Both the position numbers and the translations under genes were made by a program. Source: Parapristionchus giblindavisi (taxonomy: Eukaryota; Nematoda; Chromadorea; Rhabditida; Diplogasteridae). From it: a stretch of DNA of 64,000 bases. Shown in pieces: positions 48,280 to 63,432 of the stretch; within the stretch, counting starts at the first letter, position 1, and the number at the start of each line of letters is the position of its first letter. The notes under the pieces were generated by a model. It ran no database searches, was not told where the DNA came from, and saw nothing but the letters and a program-made list of their open reading frames with translations. The stretch is from positions 62,001 to 126,000 of the forward strand of contig CALSFV010000107.1 in assembly GCA_943737045.1 (NCBI GenBank), given 5' to 3'.

Positions 48280-51200
48280 CAGAGAGTATTGAAAGATAAA
48301 TTTACATATTGGCCGTACTGACCACTTTGAAATAGTTTATCTTATTCAGAATTTTTCGCTCTTTCATTTGGTATATGACACGATAGGTTTCATTTTCATT
48401 TTCACATTTCTCAAGTTATCTTGATCATATCAGAGTAAAAGCTACTTTTGTACTTCGGTCATTATAGCAGCAGTAAAATATCACAGCTCGACATGACCTG
48501 AAGTGTGTCTCATTCAGAATTTTTTCTTCTTTCACATAGTATATTACTCGATAAGTATCATTGACAATTAGACTTGTAACGAATTATTTTGTACCAAAAA
48601 CAGAGAGTATTGAAAGATAAATTTACATATTGGCCGTACTGACCACTTTGAAATAGTCTATCTTATTCAGAATTTTTCGCTCTTTCATTTGGTATATGAC
48701 ACGATAGGTTTCATTTTCATTTTCATATTTCTCTAGTTATCTTGATCATATCAGAGTAAAAGCTACTTTCGTACTTCGGTCATTATAGCAGCAGTAAAAT
48801 ATCACAGCTCGACATGACCTGAAGTGTGTCTCATTCAGAATTTTTTCTTCTTTCACATAGTATATTACTCGATAAGTATCATTGACAATTAGACTTGTAA
48901 CGAATTATTTTGTACCAAAAACAGAGAGTATTGAAAGATAAATTTACATATTGGCCGTACTGACCATTTTGAAATAGTCTATCTTATTCAGAATTTTTCG
49001 CTCTTTCATTTGGTATATGACACGATAGGTTTCATTTTCATTTTCATATTTCTCAAGTTATCTTGATCATATCAGAGTAAAAGCTACTTTTGTACTTCGG
49101 TCATTATAGCAGCAGTAAAATATCACAGCTCGACATGACCTGAAGTGTGTCTCATTCAGAATTTTTTCTTCTTTCACATAGTATATTACTCGATAAGTAT
49201 CATTGACAATTAGACTTGTAACGAATTATTTTGTACCGAAAACAGAGAGTATTGAAAGATAAATTTACATATTGGCCGTACTGACCACTTTGAAATAGTT
49301 TATCTTATTCAGAATTTTTCGCTCTTTCATTTGGTATATGACACGATAGGTTTCATTTTCATTTTCACATTTCTCAAGTTATCTTGATCATATCAGAGTA
49401 AAAGCTACTTTTGTACTTCGGTCATTATAGCAGCAGTAAAATATCACAGCTCGACATGACCTGAAGTGTGTCTCATTCAGAATTTTTTCTTCTTTCACAT
49501 AGTATATTACTCGATAAGTATCATTGACAATTAGACTTGTAACGAATTATTTTGTACCAAAAACAGAGAGTATTGAAAGATAAATTTACATATTGGCCGT
49601 ACTGACCACTTTGAAATAGTCTATCTTATTCAGAATTTTTCGCTCTTTCATTTGGTATATGACACGATAGGTTTCATTTTCATTTTCATATTTCTCTAGT
49701 TATCTTGATCATATCAGAGTAAAAGCTACTTTCGTACTTCGGTCATTATAGCAGCAGTAAAATATCACAGCTCGACATGACCTGAAGTGTGTCTCATTCA
49801 GAATTTTTTCTTCTTTCACATAGTATATTACTCGATAAGTATCATTGACAATTAGACTTGTAACGAATTATTTTGTACCAAAAACAGAGAGTATTGAAAG
49901 ATAAATTTACATATTGGCCGTACTGACCATTTTGAAATAGTCTATCTTATTCAGAATTTTTCGCTCTTTCATTTGGTATATGACACGATAGGTTTCATTT
50001 TCATTTTCATATTTCTCAAGTTATCTTGATCATATCAGAGTAAAAGCTACTTTTGTACTTCGGTCATTATAGCAGCAGTAAAATATCACAGCTCGACATG
50101 ACCTGAAGTGTGTCTCATTCAGAATTTTTTCTTCTTTCACATAGTATATTACTCGATAAGTATCATTGACAATTAGACTTGTAACGAATTATTTTGTACC
50201 GAAAACAGAGAGTATTGAAAGATAAATTTACATATTGGCCGTACTGACCACTTTGAAATAGTTTATCTTATTCAGAATTTTTCGCTCTTTCATTTGGTAT
50301 ATGACACGATAGGTTTCATTTTCATTTTCACATTTCTCAAGTTATCTTGATCATATCAGAGTAAAAGCTACTTTTGTACTTCGGTCATTATAGCAGCAGT
50401 AAAATATCACAGCTCGACATGACCTGAAGTGTGTCTCATTCAGAATTTTTTCTTCTTTCACATAGTATATTACTCGATAAGTATCATTGACAATTAGACT
50501 TGTAACGAATTATTTTGTACCAAAAACAGAGAGTATTGAAAGATAAATTTACATATTGGCCGTACTGACCATTTTGAAATAGTCTATCTTATTCAGAATT
50601 TTTCGCTCTTTCATTTGGTATATGACACGATAGGTTTCATTTTCATTTTCATATTTCTCTAGTTATCTTGATCATATCAGAGTAAAAGCTACTTTTGTAC
50701 TTCGGTCATTATAGCAGCAGTAAAATATCACAGCTCGACATGACCTGAAGTGTGTCTCATTCAGAATTTTTTCTTCTTTCACATAGTATATTACTCGATA
50801 AGTATCATTGACAATTAGACTTGTAACGAATTATTTTGTACCGAAAACAGAGAGTATTGAAAGATAAATTTACATATTGGCCGTACTGACCACTTTGAAA
50901 TAGTTTATCTTATTCAGAATTTTTCGCTCTTTCATTTGGTATATGACACGATAGGTTTCATTTTCATTTTCACATTTCTCAAGTTATCTTGATCATATCA
51001 GAGTAAAAGCTACTTTTGTACTTCGGTCATTATAGCAGCAGTAAAATATCACAGCTCGACATGACCTGAAGTGTGTCTCATTCAGAATTTTTTCTTCTTT
51101 CACATAGTATATTACTCGATAAGTATCATTGACAATTAGACTTGTAACGAATTATTTTGTACCAAAAACAGAGAGTATTGAAAGATAAATTTACATATTG

Positions 51201-53410
51201 GCCGTACTGACCACTTTGAAATAGTCTATCTTATTCAGAATTTTTCGCTCTTTCATTTGGTATATGACACGATAGGTTTCATTTTCATTTTCATATTTCT
51301 CTAGTTATCTTGATCATATCAGAGTAAAAGCTACTTTCGTACTTCGGTCATTATAGCAGCAGTAAAATATCACAGCTCGACATGACCTGAAGTGTGTCTC
51401 ATTCAGAATTTTTTCTTCTTTCACATAGTATATTACTCGATAAGTATCATTGACAATTAGACTTGTAACGAATTATTTTGTACCAAAAACAGAGAGTATT
51501 GAAAGATAAATTTACATATTGGCCGTACTGACCATTTTGAAATAGTCTATCTTATTCAGAATTTTTCGCTCTTTCATTTGGTATATGACACGATAGGTTT
51601 CATTTTCATTTTCATATTTCTCAAGTTATCTTGATCATATCAGAGTAAAAGCTACTTTTGTACTTCGGTCATTATAGCAGCAGTAAAATATCACAGCTCG
51701 ACATGACCTGAAGTGTGTCTCATTCAGAATTTTTTCTTCTTTCACATAGTATATTACTCGATAAGTATCATTGACAATTAGACTTGTAACGAATTATTTT
51801 GTACCGAAAACAGAGAGTATTGAAAGATAAATTTACATATTGGCCGTACTGACCACTTTGAAATAGTTTATCTTATTCAGAATTTTTCGCTCTTTCATTT
51901 GGTATATGACACGATAGGTTTCATTTTCATTTTCACATTTCTCAAGTTATCTTGATCATATCAGAGTAAAAGCTACTTTTGTACTTCGGTCATTATAGCA
52001 GCAGTAAAATATCACAGCTCGACATGACCTGAAGTGTGTCTCATTCAGAATTTTTTCTTCTTTCACATAGTATATTACTCGATAAGTATCATTGACAATT
52101 AGACTTGTAACGAATTATTTTGTACCAAAAACAGAGAGTATTGAAAGATAAATTTACATATTGGCCGTACTGACCACTTTGAAATAGTCTATCTTATTCA
52201 GAATTTTTCGCTCTTTCATTTGGTATATGACACGATAGGTTTCATTTTCATTTTCATATTTCTCTAGTTATCTTGATCATATCAGAGTAAAAGCTACTTT
52301 CGTACTTCGGTCATTATAGCAGCAGTAAAATATCACAGCTCGACATGACCTGAAGTGTGTCTCATTCAGAATTTTTTCTTCTTTCACATAGTATATTACT
52401 CGATAAGTATCATTGACAATTAGACTTGTAACGAATTATTTTGTACCAAAAACAGAGAGTATTGAAAGATAAATTTACATATTGGCCGTACTGACCATTT
52501 TGAAATAGTCTATCTTATTCAGAATTTTTCGCTCTTTCATTTGGTATATGACACGATAGGTTTCATTTTCATTTTCATATTTCTCAAGTTATCTTGATCA
52601 TATCAGAGTAAAAGCTACTTTTGTACTTCGGTCATTATAGCAGCAGTAAAATATCACAGCTCGACATGACCTGAAGTGTGTCTCATTCAGAATTTTTTCT
52701 TCTTTCACATAGTATATTACTCGATAAGTATCATTGACAATTAGACTTGTAACGAATTATTTTGTACCGAAAACAGAGAGTATTGAAAGATAAATTTACA
52801 TATTGGCCGTACTGACCACTTTGAAATAGTTTATCTTATTCAGAATTTTTCGCTCTTTCATTTGGTATATGACACGATAGGTTTCATTTTCATTTTCACA
52901 TTTCTCAAGTTATCTTGATCATATCAGAGTAAAAGCTACTTTTGTACTTCGGTCATTATAGCAGCAGTAAAATATCACAGCTCGACATGACCTGAAGTGT
53001 GTCTCATTCAGAATTTTGTCTTCTTTCACATAGTATATTACTCGATAAGTATCATTGACAATTAGACTTGTAACGAATTATTTTGTACCAAAAACAGAGA
53101 GTATTGAAAGATAAATTTACATATTGGCCGTACTGACCACTTTGAAATAGTCTATCTTATTCAGAATTTTTCGCTCTTTCATTTGGTATATGACACGATA
53201 GGTTTCATTTTCATTTTCATATTTCTCTAGTTATCTTGATCATATCAGAGTAAAAGCTACTTTTGTACTTCGGTCATTATAGCAGCAGTAAAATATCACA
53301 GCTCGACATGACCTGAAGTGTGTCTCATTCAGAATTTTTTCTTCTTTCACATAGTATATTACTCGATAAGTATCATTGACAATTAGACTTGTAACGAATT
53401 ATTTTGTACC
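48280..53410 (+). repeat. eight-monomer higher-order repeat (2568 bp) built on trimers
   Basis: Three monomer types follow in order. One has ACCGAAAAC, TTTATC and CACATTT; the next CTCTAG with CTTTCGTAC; the third ACCATTTTG with CTCAAG. The rare CTTTCGTAC occurs at 48769, 49732, 51337 and 52300, with spacings of 963, 1605 and 963 bp. First to third and second to fourth are both 2568 bp, eight monomers exactly. In the long interval (near 50570-50660) one monomer combines ACCATTTTG with CTCTAG, a hybrid of the second and third types that accounts for the trimer phase break. Confidence 0.85.
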
Positions 53411-56400
53411 GAAAACAGAGAGTATTGAAAGATAAATTTACATATTGGCCGTACTGACCACTTTGAAATAGTCTATCTTATTCAGAATTTTTCGCTCTTT
53501 CATTTGGTATATGACACGATAGGTTTCATTTTCATTTTCACATTTCTCAAGTTATCTTGATCATATCAGAGTAAAAGCTACTTTTGTACTTCGGTCATTA
53601 TAGCAGCAGGAAAATATTACAGCTCGACATGACCTGAAGTGTGTCTCATTCAGAATTTTTTCCTCTTTCACATAGTATATTACTCGATAAGTATCATTGA
53701 CAATTAGACTTGTAACGAATTATTTTGTACCAAAAACAGAGAGTATTGAAAGATAAATTTACATATTGGCCGTACTGACCACTTTGAAATAGTCTATCTT
53801 ATTCAGAATTTTTCGCTCTTTCATTTGGTATATGACACGATAGGTTTCATTTTCATTTTCATATTTCTCAAGTTATCTTGATCATATCAGAGTAAAAGCT
53901 ACTTTTGTACTTCGGTCATTATAGCAGCAGTAAAATATCACAGCTCGACATGACCTGAAGTGTGTCTCATTCAGAATTTTTTCTTCTTTCACATAGTGTA
54001 TTACTCGATAAGTATCATTGACAATTAGACTTGTAACGAATTATTTTGTACCGAAAACAGAGAGTATTGAAAGATAAATTTACATATTGGCCGTACTGAC
54101 CACTTTGAAATAGTTTATCTTATTCAGAATTTTTCGCTCTTTCATTTGGTATATGACACGATAGGTTTCATTTTCATTTTCACATTTCTCAAGTTATCTT
54201 GATCATATCAGAGTAAAAGCTACTTTTGTACTTCGGTCATTATAGCAGCAGTAAAATATCACAGCTCGACATGACCTGAAGTGTGTCTCATTCAGAATTT
54301 TTTCTTCTTTCACATAGTATATTACTCGATAAGTATCATTGACAATTAGACTTGTAACGAATTATTTTGTACCAAAAACAGAGAGTATTGAAAGATAAAT
54401 TTACATATTGGCCGTACTGACCACTTTGAAATAGTCTATCTTATTCAGAATTTTTCGCTCTTTCATTTGGTATATGACACGATAGGTTTCATTTTCATTT
54501 TCACATTTCTCAAGTTATCTTGATCATATCAGAGTAAAAGCTACTTTTGTACTTCGGTCATTATAGCAGCAGGAAAATATTACAGCTCGACATGACCTGA
54601 AGTGTGTCTCATTCAGAATTTTTTCCTCTTTCACATAGTATATTACTCGATAAGTATCATTGACAATTAGACTTGTAACGAATTATTTTGTACCAAAAAC
54701 AGAGAGTATTGAAAGATAAATTTACATATTGGCCGTACTGACCACTTTGAAATAGTCTATCTTATTCAGAATTTTTCGCTCTTTCATTTGGTATATGACA
54801 CGATAGGTTTCATTTTCATTTTCATATTTCTCAAGTTATCTTGATCATATCAGAGTAAAAGCTACTTTTGTACTTCGGTCATTATAGCAGCAGTAAAATA
54901 TCACAGCTCGACATGACCTGAAGTGTGTCTCATTCAGAATTTTTTCTTCTTTCACATAGTGTATTACTCGATAAGTATCATTGACAATTAGACTTGTAAC
55001 GAATTATTTTGTACCGAAAACAGAGAGTATTGAAAGATAAATTTACATATTGGCCGTACTGACCACTTTGAAATAGTTTATCTTATTCAGAATTTTTCGC
55101 TCTTTCATTTGGTATATGACACGATAGGTTTCATTTTCATTTTCACATTTCTCAAGTTATCTTGATCATATCAGAGTAAAAGCTACTTTTGTACTTCGGT
55201 CATTATAGCAGCAGTAAAATATCACAGCTCGACATGACCTGAAGTGTGTCTCATTCAGAATTTTTTCTTCTTTCACATAGTATATTACTCGATAAGTATC
55301 ATTGACAATTAGACTTGTAACGAATTATTTTGTACCAAAAACAGAGAGTATTGAAAGATAAATTTACATATTGGCCGTACTGACCACTTTGAAATAGTCT
55401 ATCTTATTCAGAATTTTTCGCTCTTTCATTTGGTATATGACACGATAGGTTTCATTTTCATTTTCATATTTCTCTAGTTATCTTGATCATATCAGAGTAA
55501 AAGCTACTTTTGTACTTCGGTCATTATAGCAGCAGTAAAATATCACAGCTCGACATGACCTGAAGTGTGTCTCATTCAGAATTTTTTCTTCTTTCACATA
55601 GTATATTACTCGATAAGTATCATTGACAATTAGACTTGTAACGAATTATTTTGTACCAAAAACAGAGAGTATTGAAAGATAAATTTACATATTGGCCGTA
55701 CTGACCATTTTGAAATAGTCTATCTTATTCAGAATTTTTCGCTCTTTCATTTGGTATATGACACGATAGGTTTCATTTTCATTTTCATATTTCTCAAGTT
55801 ATCTTGATCATATCAGAGTAAAAGCTACTTTTGTACTTCGGTCATTATAGCAGCAGTAAAATATCACAGCTCGACATGACCTGAAGTGTGTCTCATTCAG
55901 AATTTTTTCTTCTTTCACATAGTATATTACTCGATAAGTATCATTGACAATTAGACTTGTAACGAATTATTTTGTACCGAAAACAGAGAGTATTGAAAGA
56001 TAAATTTACATATTGGCCGTACTGACCACTTTGAAATAGTCTATCTTATTCAGAATTTTTCGCTCTTTCATTTGGTATATGACACGATAGGTTTCATTTT
56101 CATTTTCACATTTCTCAAGTTATCTTGATCATATCAGAGTAAAAGCTACTTTTGTACTTCGGTCATTATAGCAGCAGGAAAATATTACAGCTCGACATGA
56201 CCTGAAGTGTGTCTCATTCAGAATTTTTTCCTCTTTCACATAGTATATTACTCGATAAGTATCATTGACAATTAGACTTGTAACGAATTATTTTGTACCA
56301 AAAACAGAGAGTATTGAAAGATAAATTTACATATTGGCCGTACTGACCACTTTGAAATAGTCTATCTTATTCAGAATTTTTCGCTCTTTCATTTGGTATA

Positions 56401-58560
56401 TGACACGATAGGTTTCATTTTCATTTTCATATTTCTCAAGTTATCTTGATCATATCAGAGTAAAAGCTACTTTTGTACTTCGGTCATTATAGCAGCAGTA
56501 AAATATCACAGCTCGACATGACCTGAAGTGTGTCTCATTCAGAATTTTTTCTTCTTTCACATAGTGTATTACTCGATAAGTATCATTGACAATTAGACTT
56601 GTAACGAATTATTTTGTACCGAAAACAGAGAGTATTGAAAGATAAATTTACATATTGGCCGTACTGACCACTTTGAAATAGTTTATCTTATTCAGAATTT
56701 TTCGCTCTTTCATTTGGTATATGACACGATAGGTTTCATTTTCATTTTCACATTTCTCAAGTTATCTTGATCATATCAGAGTAAAAGCTACTTTTGTACT
56801 TCGGTCATTATAGCAGCAGTAAAATATCACAGCTCGACATGACCTGAAGTGTGTCTCATTCAGAATTTTTTCTTCTTTCACATAGTATATTACTCGATAA
56901 GTATCATTGACAATTAGACTTGTAACGAATTATTTTGTACCGAAAACAGAGAGTATTGAAAGATAAATTTACATATTGGCCGTACTGACCACTTTGAAAT
57001 AGTCTATCTTATTCAGAATTTTTCGCTCTTTCATTTGGTATATGACACGATAGGTTTCATTTTCATTTTCACATTTCTCAAGTTATCTTGATCATATCAG
57101 AGTAAAAGCTACTTTTGTACTTCGGTCATTATAGCAGCAGGAAAATATTACAGCTCGACATGACCTGAAGTGTGTCTCATTCAGAATTTTTTCCTCTTTC
57201 ACATAGTATATTACTCGATAAGTATCATTGACAATTAGACTTGTAACGAATTATTTTGTACCAAAAACAGAGAGTATTGAAAGATAAATTTACATATTGG
57301 CCGTACTGACCACTTTGAAATAGTCTATCTTATTCAGAATTTTTCGCTCTTTCATTTGGTATATGACACGATAGGTTTCATTTTCATTTTCATATTTCTC
57401 AAGTTATCTTGATCATATCAGAGTAAAAGCTACTTTTGTACTTCGGTCATTATAGCAGCAGTAAAATATCACAGCTCGACATGACCTGAAGTGTGTCTCA
57501 TTCAGAATTTTTTCTTCTTTCACATAGTGTATTACTCGATAAGTATCATTGACAATTAGACTTGTAACGAATTATTTTGTACCGAAAACAGAGAGTATTG
57601 AAAGATAAATTTACATATTGGCCGTACTGACCACTTTGAAATAGTTTATCTTATTCAGAATTTTTCGCTCTTTCATTTGGTATATGACACGATAGGTTTC
57701 ATTTTCATTTTCACATTTCTCAAGTTATCTTGATCATATCAGAGTAAAAGCTACTTTTGTACTTCGGTCATTATAGCAGCAGTAAAATATCACAGCTCGA
57801 CATGACCTGAAGTGTGTCTCATTCAGAATTTTTTCTTCTTTCACATAGTATATTACTCGATAAGTATCATTGACAATTAGACTTGTAACGAATTATTTTG
57901 TACCAAAAACAGAGAGTATTGAAAGATAAATTTACATATTGGCCGTACTGACCACTTTGAAATAGTCTATCTTATTCAGAATTTTTCGCTCTTTCATTTG
58001 GTATATGACACGATAGGTTTCATTTTCATTTTCATATTTCTCTAGTTATCTTGATCATATCAGAGTAAAAGCTACTTTTGTACTTCGGTCATTATAGCAG
58101 CAGTAAAATATCACAGCTCGACATGACCTGAAGTGTGTCTCATTCAGAATTTTTTCTTCTTTCACATAGTATATTACTCGATAAGTATCATTGACAATTA
58201 GACTTGTAACGAATTATTTTGTACCAAAAACAGAGAGTATTGAAAGATAAATTTACATATTGGCCGTACTGACCATTTTGAAATAGTCTATCTTATTCAG
58301 AATTTTTCGCTCTTTCATTTGGTATATGACACGATAGGTTTCATTTTCATTTTCATATTTCTCAAGTTATCTTGATCATATCAGAGTAAAAGCTACTTTT
58401 GTACTTCGGTCATTATAGCAGCAGTAAAATATCACAGCTCGACATGACCTGAAGTGTGTCTCATTCAGAATTTTTTCTTCTTTCACATAGTATATTACTC
58501 GATAAGTATCATTGACAATTAGACTTGTAACGAATTATTTTGTACCGAAAACAGAGAGTA
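53410..58560 (+). repeat. second eight-monomer higher-order repeat (2568 bp)
   Basis: The private ATAGTGTATTAC variant (normally ATAGTATATTAC) lies at 53998, 54961, 56566 and 57529, with spacings of 963, 1605 and 963 bp, so the period is again 2568 bp. CAGGAAAAT monomers combined with CACATTT occur one monomer earlier in each trimer (near 53610, 54573, 56178 and 57141). It directly follows the preceding 2568-bp pair. Confidence 0.85.
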
Positions 58561-61500
58561 TTGAAAGATAAATTTACATATTGGCCGTACTGACCACTTT
58601 GAAATAGTCTATCTTATTCAGAATTTTTCGCTCTTTCATTTGGTATATGACACGATAGGTTTCATTTTCATTTTCACATTTCTCAAGTTATCTTGATCAT
58701 ATCAGAGTAAAAGCTACTTTTGTACTTCGGTCATTATAGCAGCAGTAAAATATCACAGCTCGACATGACCTGAAGTGTGTCTCATTCAGAATTTTTTCTT
58801 CTTTCACATAGTATATTACTCGATAAGTATCATTGACAATTAGACTTGTAACGAATTATTTTGTACCAAAAACAGAGAGTATTGAAAGATAAATTTACAT
58901 ATTGGCCGTACTGACCATTTTGAAATAGTCTATCTTATTCAGAATTTTTCGCTCTTTCATTTGGTATATGACACGATAGGTTTCATTTTCATTTTCATAT
59001 TTCTCAAGTTATCTTGATCATATCAGAGTAAAAGCTACTTTTGTACTTCGGTCATTATAGCAGCAGTAAAATATCACAGCTCGACATGACCTGAAGTGTG
59101 TCTCATTCAGAATTTTTTCTTCTTTCACATAGTATATTACTCGATAAGTATCATTGACAATTAGACTTGTAACGAATTATTTTGTACCGAAAACAGAGAG
59201 TATTGAAAGATAAATTTACATATTGGCCGTACTGACCACTTTGAAATAGTCTATCTTATTCAGAATTTTTCGCTCTTTCATTTGGTATATGACACGATAG
59301 GTTTCATTTTCATTTTCACATTTCTCAAGTTATCTTGATCATATCAGAGTAAAAGCTACTTTTGTACTTCGGTCATTATAGCAGCAGTAAAATATCACAG
59401 CTCGACATGACCTGAAGTGTGTCTCATTCAGAATTTTTTCTTCTTTCACATAGTATATTACTCGATAAGTATCATTGACAATTAGACTTGTAACGAATTA
59501 TTTTGTACCAAAAACAGAGAGTATTGAAAGATAAATTTACATATTGGCCGTACTGACCACTTTGAAATAGTCTATCTTATTCAGAATTTTTCGCTCTTTC
59601 ATTTGGTATATGACACGATAGGTTTCATTTTCATTTTCATATTTCTCTAGTTATCTTGATCATATCAGAGTAAAAGCTACTTTTGTACTTCGGTCATTAT
59701 AGCAGCAGTAAAATATCACAGCTCGACATGACCTGAAGTGTGTCTCATTCAGAATTTTTTCTTCTTTCACATAGTATATTACTCGATAAGTATCATTGAC
59801 AATTAGACTTGCAACGAATTATTTTGTACCAAAAACAGAGAGTATTGAAAGATAAATTTACATATTGGCCGTACTGACCATTTTGAAATAGTCTATCTTA
59901 TTCAGAATTTTTCGCTCTTTCATTTGGTATATGACACGATAGGTTTCATTTTCATTTTCATATTTCTCAAGTTATCTTGATCATATCAGAGTAAAAGCTA
60001 CTTTTGTACTTCGGTCATTATAGCAGCAGTAAAATATCACAGCTCGACATGACCTGAAGTGTGTCTCATTCAGAATTTTTTCTTCTTTCACATAGTATAT
60101 TACTCGATAAGTATCATTGACAATTAGACTTGTAACGAATTATTTTGTACCGAAAACAGAGAGTATTGAAAGATAAATTTACATATTGGCCGTACTGACC
60201 ACTTTGAAATAGTCTATCTTATTCAGAATTTTTCGCTCTTTCATTTGGTATATGACACGATAGGTTTCATTTTCATTTTCATATTTCTCAAGTTATCTTG
60301 ATCATATCAGAGTAAAAGCTACTTTTGTACTTCGGTCATTATAGCAGCAGTAAAATATCACAGCTCGACATGACCTGAAGTGTGTCTCATTCAGAATTTT
60401 TTCTTCTTTCACATAGTATATTACTCGATAAGTATCATTGACAATTAGACTTGTAACGAATTATTTTGTACCGAAAACAGAGAGTATTGAAAGATAAATT
60501 TACATATTGGCCGTACTGACCACTTTGAAATAGTCTATCTTATTCAGAATTTTTCGCTCTTTCATTTGGTATATGACACGATAGGTTTCATTTTCATTTT
60601 CATATTTCTCTAGTTATCTTGATCATATCAGAGTAAAAGCTACTTTTGTACTTCGGTCATTATAGCAGCAGTAAAATATCACAGCTCGACATGACCTGAA
60701 GTGTGTCTCATTCAGAATTTTTTCTTCTTTCACATAGTATATTACTCGATAAGTATCATTGACAATTAGACTTGTAACGAATTATTTTGTACCGAAAACA
60801 GAGAGTATTGAAAGATAAATTTACATATTGGCCGTACTGACCACTTTGAAATAGTCTATCTTATTCAGAATTTTTCGCTCTTTCATTTGGTATATGACAC
60901 GATAGGTTTCATTTTCATTTTCATATTTCTCTAGTTATCTTGATCATATCAGAGTAAAAGCTACTTTTGTACTTCGGTCATTATAGCAGCAGTAAAATAT
61001 CACAGCTCGACATGACCTGAAGTGTGTCTCATTCAGAATTTTTTCTTCTTTCACATAGTATATTACTCGATAAGTATCATTGACAATTAGACTTGTAACG
61101 AATTATTTTGTACCAAAAACAGAGAGTATTGAAAGATAAATTTACATATTGGCCGTACTGACCACTTTGAAATAGTCTATCTTATTCAGAATTTTTCGCT
61201 CTTTCATTTGGTATATGACACGATAGGTTTCATTTTCATTTTCATATTTCTCTAGTTATCTTGATCATATCAGAGTAAAAGCTACTTTTGTACTTCGGTC
61301 ATTATAGCAGCAGTAAAATATCACAGCTCGACATGACCTGAAGTGTGTCTCATTCAGAATTTTTTCTTCTTTCACATAGTATATTACTCGATAAGTATCA
61401 TTGACAATTAGACTTGTAACGAATTATTTTGTACCAAAAACAGAGAGTATTGAAAGATAAATTTACATATTGGCCGTACTGACCATTTTGAAATAGTCTA

Positions 61501-63404
61501 TCTTATTCAGAATTTTTCGCTCTTTCATTTGGTATATGACACGATAGGTTTCATTTTCATTTTCATATTTCTCAAGTTATCTTGATCATATCAGAGTAAA
61601 AGCTACTTTTGTACTTCGGTCATTATAGCAGCAGTAAAATATCACAGCTCGACATGACCTGAAGTGTGTCTCATTCAGAATTTTTTCTTCTTTCACATAG
61701 TATATTACTCGATAAGTATCATTGACAATTAGACTTGTAACGAATTATTTTGTACCGAAAACAGAGAGTATTGAAAGATAAATTTACATATTGGCCGTAC
61801 TGACCACTTTGAAATAGTCTATCTTATTCAGAATTTTTCGCTCTTTCATTTGGTATATGACACGATAGGTTTCATTTTCATTTTCATATTTCTCAAGTTA
61901 TCTTGATCATATCAGAGTAAAAGCTACTTTTGTACTTCGGTCATTATAGCAGCAGTAAAATATCACAGCTCGACATGACCTGAAGTGTGTCTCATTCAGA
62001 ATTTTTTCTTCTTTCACATAGTATATTACTCGATAAGTATCATTGACAATTAGACTTGTAACGAATTATTTTGTACCGAAAACAGAGAGTATTGAAAGAT
62101 AAATTTACATATTGGCCGTACTGACCACTTTGAAATAGTCTATCTTATTCAGAATTTTTCGCTCTTTCATTTGGTATATGACACGATAGGTTTCATTTTC
62201 ATTTTCATATTTCTCTAGTTATCTTGATCATATCAGAGTAAAAGCTACTTTTGTACTTCGGTCATTATAGCAGCAGTAAAATATCACAGCTCGACATGAC
62301 CTGAAGTGTGTCTCATTCAGAATTTTTTCTTCTTTCACATAGTATATTACTCGATAAGTATCATTGACAATTAGACTTGTAACGAATTATTTTGTACCGA
62401 AAACAGAGAGTATTGAAAGATAAATTTACATATTGGCCGTACTGACCACTTTGAAATAGTCTATCTTATTCAGAATTTTTCGCTCTTTCATTTGGTATAT
62501 GACACGATAGGTTTCATTTTCATTTTCATATTTCTCAAGTTATCTTGATCATATCAGAGTAAAAGCTACTTTTGTACTTCGGTCATTATAGCAGCAGTAA
62601 AATATCACAGCTCGACATGACCTGAAGTGTGTCTCATTCAGAATTTTTTCTTCTTTCACATAGTATATTACTCGATAAGTATCATTGACAATTAGACTTG
62701 TAACGAATTATTTTGTACCGAAAACAGAGAGTATTGAAAGATAAATTTACATATTGGCCGTACTGACCACTTTGAAATAGTCTATCTTATTCAGAATTTT
62801 TCGCTCTTTCATTTGGTATATGACACGATAGGTTTCATTTTCATTTTCATATTTCTCTAGTTATCTTGATCATATCAGAGTAAAAGCTACTTTTGTACTT
62901 CGGTCATTATAGCAGCAGTAAAATATCACAGCTCGACATGACCTGAAGTGTGTCTCATTCAGAATTTTTTCTTCTTTCACATAGTATATTACTCGATAAG
63001 TATCATTGACAATTAGACTTGTAACGAATTATTTTGTACCAAAAACAGAGAGTATTGAAAGATAAATTTACATATTGGCCGTACTGACCATTTTGAAATA
63101 GTCTATCTTATTCAGAATTTTTCGCTCTTTCATTTGGTATATGACACGATAGGTTTCATTTTCATTTTCATATTTCTCAAGTTATCTTGATCATATCAGA
63201 GTAAAAGCTACTTTTGTACTTCGGTCATTATAGCAGCAGTAAAATATCACAGCTCGACATGACCTGAAGTGTGTCTCATTCAGAATTTTTTCTTCTTTCA
63301 CATAGTATATTACTCGATAAGTATCATTGACAATTAGACTTGTAACGAACTATTTTGTACCAAAAACAGAGAGTATTGAAAGATAAATTTACATATTGGC
63401 CGTA

Positions 63405-63432
63405 CTGACCACTTTGAAATATCTTATTCAGA
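63405..63432 (+). repeat. satellite monomer with 6-bp deletion
   Basis: TTTGAAATAGTCTATCTTATT is reduced to TTTGAAATATCTTATT, losing six bases between two ATCT/AATA-like points. A private CGAACTATTTTG substitution lies upstream in the same monomer (near 63350). Confidence 0.8.
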
